Positions 56,220-64,000 of a stretch of 64,000 nt of DNA are shown piece by piece. Under the pieces are notes generated by a model. The model saw only the letters and a program-made list of their open reading frames with translations. It was not told the origin of the DNA and searched no databases. The position numbers and the translations under genes are program-made. The stretch comes from Cladopsammia gracilis (lineage: Eukaryota > Cnidaria > Anthozoa > Scleractinia > Dendrophylliidae), in the NCBI GenBank assembly GCA_022457155.1, contig JAJGOT010000196.1, forward strand, positions 1,117,501 to 1,181,500, read 5' to 3'. How positions within the stretch are numbered: position 1 is the first letter of the stretch; every line of letters starts with the position of its first letter.

Positions 56220-59200
56220 TTAGCTGTTTCCCAGGTATAGCCTACACCTTCAAACTCCTGCAACATGGACCGCCTCCATTTGATCCTAGGCCGTCCTCTT
56301 TTCCTCTTTCCTTGTAGATGGTAATCTAAGGCTTGTCTTACTATCTGAGTACTTTCTGTCCTTACAGTGTGGCCAATGCAGCGCCACTCCCCCCGTTTTC
56401 GTCAGCAGCTCTTTATTGCTTATTTTGTTTGGCCACTGGACTCCCAGGATGGATAAGACACATCTCTTCACGAAGACTTGAAGCGCTTTTGCGAAGAGCC
56501 TTGGTTGAACGCCAGGGTTTCACAACCATACAGAAGAACAGATTTCACGTTCGTGTTGAATATCCTCAATTAGGAATTAAGAGTGAATTGTTTTGAGAGC
56601 CACACTGGTCGTAGGGCCCTAAAGTATGCCTGGCCTATCCAATCCTCACATTGATATCTTCACCTCCAAGTGATATTGGGCTGCTCACTTTACTGTTAAC
56701 CTTTAGCACTTTGGTCTTCGGGTCATTGATCTTCATTCCCAATTTTCTAGCGACTACTCTGAGATTTCCTTTGGGTGAGTGTTGCAGTTATTAAACATAC
56801 ATCATTAGCAAAATCTAAATCCACTAGTTATTCATTGAGGATCTACTGGATTTCAGTTCTCTAGTAGCAGAGCACTTGCCAGGCGGAAGGCCTGGCTGCG
56901 CAGCCCCATACTCATAGAACCTATGCCTTTCATTTTTCATGGTCATGGCTAGCGGAATGTTTCGCGGGCGCGCGTGTGCCCGCCCTCCGCCGTCGCTCCG
57001 TCGCGCAGGACTAGCTCGCGGGCGCGTATGACGTCGCAAAACATGCGCGTACGACGTCATGTTGAAACCAAAGCGAGGCTTTGTTTTTCGCGCGGTTACA
57101 CGGCCGAATGTCACGTCAGCTAGAAAAACACTTTGATGTTTTGCTGTGAATTTACTAAGCGGAGAAAACCGTTTAAATTAAAGGCGTTATTTCCCTGAAT
57201 ATTTCGCGCTTTGCTACTCAAGACAAGGATACTAATTAAGGGATACTCAGAAGCCACTTTAGTGGAAAAAGACGAGCTTTCAGGGATAAAATCTTGCTTC
57301 GAGGAACTTCATGTATTACGTTTTTATCAAATGCGGGAGATGTTTGTTTTCTACGGATTTCAGAACCAGAAGCGGAGATTTGAAATTCCAAGCAAGCGAG
57401 GGACTTAAAGGTAAAACAGATTACAGTTTTCGATGAGAATTTATGTTGATATCAATCTGTGAGTGACTTTTTATTGGTGTTATTGTTAGTTTTGGAGAAT
57501 TGATTTTAAAACGTGCTTAAATTCAGTTGTATCGATCTCTTGAATTTCATCGAAGAAAGCTTGAACTCGATGAGCTATAATTAAATGGTACGCGTTTTGC
57601 TTTTAAACGTAAACTAATGGAGATTTGAATAAATTTTTTCGAAAGAAGATTGTGTTGTCCATTTTTATGTGTTTGTTCATTCATTAGATAGTTTGAAAAG
57701 CGATTTTATGTAAACAAAACAAGACTTTGATTTTATAGTACAGTTCTATCTTCACTCGCATCGCGTTATGCAAATATATTTGTGTATTTTTGCAATAGAT
57801 TTTTGATTTTCAAACCAGTTTCTCGGACAATTTTGGACAAACAAAAACTGTATTTTATTCGGAAAGTAGTGGTACTAGTTATTCTAGACAGAAAAGTTGT
57901 TTTTGTGAACTTTTGTACGGTCTATAAAAATGTACTGTGCAGACGGTCGCGTAATACTGTTTTTGAGAATTGCTAAAATTGAAAATAGCCCGTTCGTCAA
58001 TCTTAATTCTTGTGCTTCCAACCTTTCACCTTAGTTAAGTTTCACCTTAGTTAAGCTTGTTGAAAGTGCGACGCTGTTAGGCTTGGGCAATCTATATATA
58101 TTTCATCAAATATTCCCTTTCTATCTAATCCATTACCATTAGTAAAAAGAAGCGGAGATAGTAAGCATCCAGTTTGGATTTCGAATGGATCTGTAAGCTT
58201 GTTGTTCTGCACAACTTGTGATCTAAAGTTGTCGTACGTGCTTGCGATAATGATTACTATTTTTACATTCACCGGTATTCGATAGTGCCGAAAAAGTCTC
58301 CAGAGCCTTTCACTATCAACACTTTCACATGACTTTGCAAACTCCACAAATTTAAGATACAGTGTGCTTTGCCGTTCAATGGACTGTTCAACTATTATCC
58401 TCGGTGTTGCTGTCTGATCTGTGCAAGGTCTTCCTGCTATAAATCCAGCCTTCTCTTCACTCAATTGGCCATCCATCGCTGCCTTCAACCTTTCTAGGAT
58501 GATCCTAGTTGGTCTCCACTTGGAACTGACAGTAGCATAATAGCTCTCCAATTTCCGTAATGGCTGAGGTTGCTTTTTTTCTGGTAACTTGATCAAGAGA
58601 CTGCATATGGTACTGCTTCCCTCCCACATTTAAAACGTTATACAAGATATCTTCCGTGGTGCTCGGATCTGCTTTCAAAATCTCAGGAGGCCTTCCCGTT
58701 CTTTAGCTTTTAAACTGCTTTCATCTCGCTCTTAGATATTCTACCACAGTTACTATTAAACTCCTTTTCATTCTCTGTGAGATCAGGTCTTACCTGGGAT
58801 TGGTGTGTTAAATACCTCTTGAAAATGCTCTTTCCACCTGTCCACAGTTTACCATTCTTATCTCTCACTGGCCTTGTATTGCTTGAATTATTTCCAGCCA
58901 TTCTTTTGGTGAGATTATATAATTTCAGATGTTGTGCTCTGTGACACCTTCTTCAGCATGTTGTGTTTGATCTTCCATACACTTCTTTTTATCTCTCTTT
59001 ACTTTCTTTTTTAGCTGCTTCCATTTTGCTCTTGTAGACTCTCTGTAGCTCTCTCTTCTTTACCATGTTCAACTTTTGCTTCACCTCTCTCCGGGCTTCA
59101 ATATCTTTCTGTGTACATTCACTGATTCACTTCATTCTCTTTCACTGCCTATATCCCAGTACTTCTTTGCATGTATCGGTAAGGATGTCGGTAAGGATGT

Positions 59201-60060
59201 CCAGTATATCCATGTCTTCCTTATTAACTTTCTCCTCTGCAAGAGCTGCAAATCTGTTCTTAGTGTCGTAACAACCTCCTCTCTCACCTCCCAATCCTTC
59301 AATCCCACTGTGTTGAATCTTTTGCGACCTCTGCCTCCTCTTTGCAGCGTCATTCTAAACTCTCCTATTACGAGGTGATAGCTAGAATCGATATCCGCTC
59401 CCCTCCCAACTTTGACATCCAGAAGCGTACTTTTCCACCTCTTTGAGACTGCAATATGACCAAGTTAGTTGTAAGCATGAAGGTTTGGTGAAGTCCATGT
59501 TGCCTAGTGTATTTTTCTGTGTTGGAAGTTGGAACATCCAATGCAAAAATTGTTGAGGCACAGAAGTCAATCAACATGTCACCATTCTCGTTGATCTCTC
59601 CTAATGCTTCCATTCCTTCCACATTATATCTTCTCTACCACTGTTCTCCATTCCGACTTTTGCATTGATATCACCCATTAGGATCAACGTGTCTCTTCTC
59701 GGTGCCTCTGCGATGACACCTTGCATCTGCTGATAGAATGTTCGTTATCCTCTATCTCTGCTTAGGCGCATAGCGTTGTATGATCGTAATGTTACGGCCA
59801 ATGAATGCAGCTCCACTCCATTTTCATGCACATCCTCCTCGTTTTCTTTGCTAGAGTAAAGAAATATATCTCTTGTTGATGTAGCGATCTCCCCAAACTC
59901 CAAGAACAGTTATTAAGAACCACTTCAGTTCGCTGGCCAGCTGAGCGAGTTTGCTTGTTTGAAAAAACGTCCTCACATTCCAAAAACCAAGCCTTGTCTT
60001 CACGTTAAGTTTGAGCAAGTTCATCGGCCCTTGGGCACCCTACTGTTGTCCCTGGGGTCG
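56220..60060 (-). mobile_element. RTE-like LINE, interrupted and degraded
   Basis: Minus-strand coding blocks in LINE order. The endonuclease is at about 59990-59370 (LILMGDINAKVG near 59690, FCASTIFALDVPTSN). The RT is at 58629-58051 (EEKAGFIAGRPCTDQ, IQTGCLLSPLLF). The 3' part at about 56850-56220 has NKISNKELLTKTGGVALHWP, typical of the region after RT. A block at about 56850-58050, with a CpG-rich stretch, separates the last two. Stops are frequent. It fills the 4.7-kb intron between 55419 and 60152. Confidence 0.75.
56850..58050. other. Interruption inside the RTE-like LINE
   Basis: Starts with a short CpG-rich zone (56955-57115: GCGGGCGCGCG, ATGACGTCG) then AT-rich sequence with no recognisable coding domain. 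May be an insertion with unknown ends. Confidence 0.4.
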
Positions 60061-60151
60061 GCTTACTCCAATCTGATTCTCATAATTTTCAATACTGATT
60101 TCGGTTCTTGCTGTTAAATAACCACATTATCGATATCTATTTATCGTTTAG

Positions 60152-60334
60152 AATGATTTACTAGATGCAGTGACCTCGATGACGTCACTTCTGATGTACA
60201 AGGCGCAAGCAAAGAATACGACTGACATACCGCGTATTATAGAGTCAGCAGAAAACCTTGGCACGTGCTTGAATAACATGCTAAAAACTGGAGCGAGGAT
60301 TGCTGCTTCATCAGATGCAAACATTGCGGATAAG
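60152..60334 (+). CDS. Polycystin-1/PKDREJ-like receptor: GAIN subdomain A exon (GC donor)
   Basis: Acceptor TTTATCGTTTAG ends at 60151. 183 bases, phase 0 at both ends. Encodes NDLLDAVTSMTSLLMYKAQA and then IIESAENLGTCLNNMLKTGA, amphipathic helices of the GAIN fold. The 3' boundary is AAG|GCAAGT at 60335: the rare GC donor in its best consensus, giving an in-frame join to 60764. Confidence 0.85.
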
Positions 60335-60697
60335 GCAAGTCGCGTTATTGAGTTCGTAAAATAATGTATATAGTTAAATAATGTATAGGGTTACTCTCGC
60401 GTCGTGTTCAGGCATGATATCTTCATCGTATAGGGCTACCGACATGGATAGCGCTTTTCTCTCGCGTGCGTTCTCCATATTGCGCCCTATACATAACCAG
60501 CGCTAATACTTTGACAACCTTTGCCTTTGATAGCAATAATTAATAGTTATGTATCTGGCAAAATTAGAAACCAATCAAATTATGCTACCAGTTACGCAGC
60601 AGCAAGCGCATTTACTCCTGTGCCTAAGGGGTGTGGCGAGAGCGGCGGCACTTTTAACAACTGTTGCTATCGATTGAACTTTGTGTATTTATTATTA

Positions 60698-60742
<45 letters not shown>

Positions 60743-60763
60743 GTTGTTTTTATTTTTATTCAG
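60335..60763 (+). other. GC-AG intron with (ATT)n tract
   Basis: Begins GCAAGT, ends TTTTTATTCAG. Contains an (ATT)n microsatellite (about 60693-60741). No GT donor in frame is available at the exon end. Confidence 0.8.
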
Positions 60764-61012
60764 GGTATTAATGTTGTTAAACGCTGTATGAAACTTGTTA
60801 GCAATGTAAGTGATGCGGTACTGGAACTGAATCTCCCAGATGAAGAAATTGTATCGATTCGAACGGTTGGTATGACCATCGCTCTTGGACGTCATACAGC
60901 TGCAAGATTGGCTGGATTACAAATTGAAAGTGGAGATGGAAAATGTGTTCTACCGGCTGAGAGTGTAGCGAGGGTTTTCCGCGTCACCAACACTAGTTTC
61001 ATGGATACTCAG
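60764..61012 (+). CDS. Polycystin-1/PKDREJ-like receptor: GAIN exon
   Basis: Acceptor TTTTTATTCAG, donor GTATGA at 61013. 249 bases, phase 0 at both ends. Encodes GINVVKRCMKLVSNVSDAVL and then VGMTIALGRHTAARLAGLQI, moving from the helical subdomain into the beta-rich part (CVLPAESVARVF). Confidence 0.85.
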
Positions 61013-62429
61013 GTATGAAAACAATTACTTCATTGGAGATAACAATATCGTTTCCAATGATATCTAGAATAAGAAAATTGTGAAAGGATTATTTGAAAAA
61101 ATACTTCTTATCTGCAATGATAGTAACAATTGAATGCGCTAAAAAATTTATTCGAAATTCGGCGCCATATATGGATTATATTTCTTGCTGGTTCTTGCCA
61201 TTGTCTTGCAGATTTTTTTCCTCCAAAATTTGGCAAATTCCAGGTTGATCTGTCTGCTGGTTATACGGCATAACAATCCGAGTAGTATGATTTAAGATGT
61301 GCTGATTATTTTGCTGCAAACCAGGTGCTAAATCAGATATTTCCCCACAGCCAGAAATCATACTTATAGTACGAAACTAATTACATTTCATACTTGACTC
61401 GTTTTTGTTGGCAATAAAAACGTGAAGATGAATAAAGTCAAGCGTTTTCCTTTGCGCTTGGCCATGCCCTTAACGGACTTCGAGGAAATTATGATTGCAT
61501 CATATTGCATTGATTTTTTAAGAGCGTGTGCGCCTTGCTAATAAAGTTAGCATTTCAAAATCCAAACAGTCAGAATCAATCAAGACTGGGGTTGTGGGGA
61601 ATAACTGTTTTTGTTTTTGTTTGTTTGTTTGTTTTAGCACTTTGTGGTGAACTGCTTTTGAGAATAATGTCATGTTTGCGTCATAAACTGAATGCATGTC
61701 ATCTTACGGTAATTAAGTGTCAATTGGGTTGGTTCCCACTAGCGATGGAAGCGGAATAGGAAGCGAAATCGGAATCTTACGATCCTAGTGGATATCAAAA
61801 CGACCGAAGCGGGTACTAAGCGACGGAATCGGAAGGAAAAGGAAATCTGATCCTTCCTATTCTAATTCAGTCGAGCTTCCGATTCCGATTGCGACTCGGT
61901 TTCCGATTATGTTGCTAGAGAAAAATAGCCCTTAATGCTTAAAGGTCCAATGAAGATAGATGTGAAAATGCAAATGTCATGTTTGGTTCGTGTTCCCCAT
62001 CACCTGTTTGTTCTTACCAACTTAAAGTTTTAAGTGATGCGGCAAATTCAAAATAGCGTCCAGTTGTGACGGCAATTAGTCGTTTTGCAATCAAGCCAAG
62101 GCCAGCTACATAAGGATGGGAGAGTACACGAAGTATCCCCATTACCGTCGTTACCGGAACCAAAACTTGTCAAAAATTTATGCTATGCTCAATAGTTTAT
62201 TTTTTCCAGCGTGAAAGCTTGAAGAAAGACGCGCTGCCCTCTTCTTTTATAATTAGTTTTTGTTGCAGAAATTGGTTTCATTAAGAAAAATTATGCTGCA
62301 TTCGACCAGTCAGTTATTTGCACCAGTTTGCAACCCAAAAAATGACAGCTTTGCTAAATGTGTCAATTGAAAGCGGTGTGTCAATTCCGTATTGAATGAA
62401 TTACGACGACTCATATTTTATGTTTGCAG
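61013..62429. other. Intron sequence, possible small MITE, no gene
   Basis: A stretch at about 61727-61925 repeats GGAATCGGAA and its complement TTCCGATTCC around a central region, with CCACTAGCGATGG near the left. It may be a short inverted element. Nothing else seen. Confidence 0.4.
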
Positions 62430-63146
62430 ATGGTGTCTATGCCATTTAACCCATTTACCTGGGACATAACAAGAGGAAGGGTTCAATCGGGTGTCTTAAC
62501 ACTGGAACTAAAAGACGACAAACGAAAAACGGTCAAGGTATCGCAACTTCCAAGTGACGTTACTATGAAAATTTCTCTCAAACAACCTTACGGTGTTGTA
62601 GAAAACCCTCATTTGTTCATAAAGAAAAATGGTTCTCGTTTTCACGAAGTAAATGTTGGTTATGAAAAGACATTAATACAAATAGAAACACACGCAACTT
62701 TTAACCTCATTATATTTATGAGATTTGGAAGCCGACCAACCAGCCAAGAACACGATCTGAATGGAACTCTATCCAGAAACGAGATTTGCGTTTGGACAAG
62801 AATCCAAGAAAAGCTTGACTGGAAGCGACTCTGCTATCCAAACGGAATGAACCCTATTCAGTTTTTAGCACAGAAAGCTGGGAAGTATTATGTCGAGGTG
62901 CGAAGGGACGAGAGCTTTATAAAACCTCAGCAGAGGCAGAAACGCTCATGTTTTGGACATGGAAGGCAAAAGCGTTCCTGTGTTCAGGTGAAAAGTCCCC
63001 CTCCTACGCCAAGTCAGATAACAAATGTAAGTGTTGTACCTGCGTATGATCCAAGCACAGATCACAACTACACTTTGAGAGTGGCCCTGGCGAGTTGTGT
63101 TTATTGGTCAGATGATCGGCAGATGTGGACAACAGAGGGTTGTCAG
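62430..63146 (+). CDS. Polycystin-1/PKDREJ-like receptor: GAIN subdomain B and start of GPS motif
   Basis: Acceptor TTATGTTTGCAG ends at 62429, donor GTAAGA starts at 63147. 717 bases, 239 residues, phase 0. The beta-rich GAIN region is followed by CVYWSDDRQMWTTEGCQ at the end, the first half of a GPS motif, where this family undergoes autoproteolysis. The Cys/His-Thr second half should be on the next exon, which I do not find in the window. Two tandem basic sites RQKRSC (from 62934 and 62964) lie between, an unusual insert resembling furin sites. Confidence 0.9.
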
Positions 63147-63290
63147 GTAAGATTGAACCAATCTTATTATGGTATTGATGGTATCGGTGGAATATTGCTG
63201 TTGATTGAGTGAACGATGTGAAGATACAAACTGCTATAACCTCAGCTACTCAAACACGAATTCTCTATAATGGACCAGTAACTTGTGTCA
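63147..63290. other. Intron start, no feature
   Basis: Donor GTAAGATTG, then nothing recognised before the MITE. Confidence 0.5.
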
Positions 63291-63568
63291 GAGAGGTTTT
63301 CAATTGAGTGTCATTAACCAAAACCAAAGTAATCACCTGGCAAATCACAACAGAGACAGACAATCTTATGAACCAATCAGGAGTCAAGAAAATACACGTA
63401 GCAGGGGTCAAGCGCAGCAAAACGCGCACAATCTATCACGACTGGTTTTAGTTTTGCTTCTGATTTGTTAAGAAGGTGGCGCGAGATATTTTCGCCAATC
63501 ACAAGCCATAGCAATGCAAAGCCGAAGCAATCGCAAAATTACTTTCGACACTTAATTGAAAATCGCTC
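63291..63568. mobile_element. 278-bp MITE, same family as 35338-35619
   Basis: Ends GAGAGGTTTTCAATTGAGTG and CACTTAATTGAAAATCGCTC, with internal CCAATC/GATTGG motifs as in the other copy but more diverged. The right flank is TA; the left flank is CA, so one TA base has changed. Confidence 0.8.
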
Positions 63569-64000
63569 TATATCGGCAAATATTTTGTGGAGACTGTTAT
63601 TACAATATGCAGTATTAACTACAATGGTGGACAAACGTCTTGGGAAAAATTCTAATTTTCGTTATCTTTGTACGCAAGACAAAAACCCTTGCAACCCCTC
63701 CTCCCACATCTTATACAATGTTGAGCAAGCCCCTCCCCTTCCCCTTCCTGCTCCTTTCCTCATGCCACCTCCTCCTCCCCCACCTTACAATGTTGGGCCC
63801 GTGAATCCGGAATGCTTCGTGGCTCTCACCATTGATTTAGTGAACAGGGAGTACAACTCGTTTAAAAACGCAAAGAGGGGATTTTCTTTCAGATCAGGTC
63901 ATGCATCCATGTGATGGTTGTAGATTTTAAGGTGTTAAGGTTCGTCCAACATTGTAGGTTGTATAAACAGTCGCTTGCTGCCTTTTCTCGGAACGTCGCA
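63569..64000. other. Window end, no confirmed gene
   Basis: A Pro-rich open frame (about 63680-63912, APFLMPPPPPPPYN) has no splice context that I can tie to the receptor. The second half of the GPS motif is not seen here. Confidence 0.4.

Noticed and set aside
60695..60895. Asn-rich minus ORF
   Set aside because: Artefact of the (ATT)n tract over the true plus exon.
63465..63914. Pro-rich ORF as a receptor exon
   Set aside because: Starts inside a MITE, shows no GPS or PLAT signature and no good acceptor in phase.

Overview
The window is eukaryotic genomic DNA, most likely from a cnidarian and probably a stony coral. This is an inference from the mix of repeats (Polinton, Ty3/gypsy, L1/Tx1-, CR1/L2- and RTE-like LINEs, many MITEs, a hammerhead ribozyme hairpin) and from a long-intron animal gene. 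The only convincing host gene is on the + strand. Its exons at 42412-63146 (and a duplicated small exon at 20549-20620) encode part of a polycystin-1/PKDREJ-like receptor: a Thr/Pro-rich linker, a REJ region (44856-49044), then a GAIN domain running into the start of the GPS motif (52634-63146). Splice sites and phases agree across all eight exons from 42412, and one intron has a GC donor. The start, the rest of the GPS and the membrane part lie outside the window or were not found.

Region by region. 1-3120 is a 5'-truncated L1/Tx1-like LINE (minus). 3191-20259 is a DNA element with ~1.1 kb inverted arms; its left arm was split by a Polinton/adintovirus-like element at 3282-16066. The Polinton has exact ends: 6-bp duplication GGGGGG, long terminal inverted repeats, and the uninterrupted site preserved in the other arm near 20169-20174. 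It carries, rightward, a small Bcl-2-like ORF, integrase, penton-like protein, virion-core-like protein, double-jelly-roll major capsid protein and adenain-type protease; leftward, a spliced protein-primed DNA polymerase B, the packaging ATPase and a conserved protein of unknown function. Most of its genes carry stops or frameshifts, and the polymerase also carries a 213-bp MITE, so it is a dead endogenous copy.

20.6-42.4 kb is a very large intron (or intergenic space) filled with nested repeats. An L2/CR1-like LINE is split by a full-length 4.1 kb Ty3/gypsy element (23076-27190) with both LTRs, a TSD, a PBS and a PPT. Many terminal-inverted-repeat elements and microsatellites follow, and a hammerhead-type ribozyme hairpin sits between two (TA)n tracts near 40.7 kb. 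42.4-63.1 kb holds the receptor exons, separated by introns that each carry one or more MITEs or LINE fragments, including MITEs with TTAA, TA and TTA target duplications and several levels of nesting.

How it works together: the receptor gene is the only apparent working gene. Everything else is mobile DNA at different stages of decay. Nested insertions let events be ordered: inverted-arm element, then Polinton, then the LINE and MITE inside the Polinton; L2 LINE, then gypsy.
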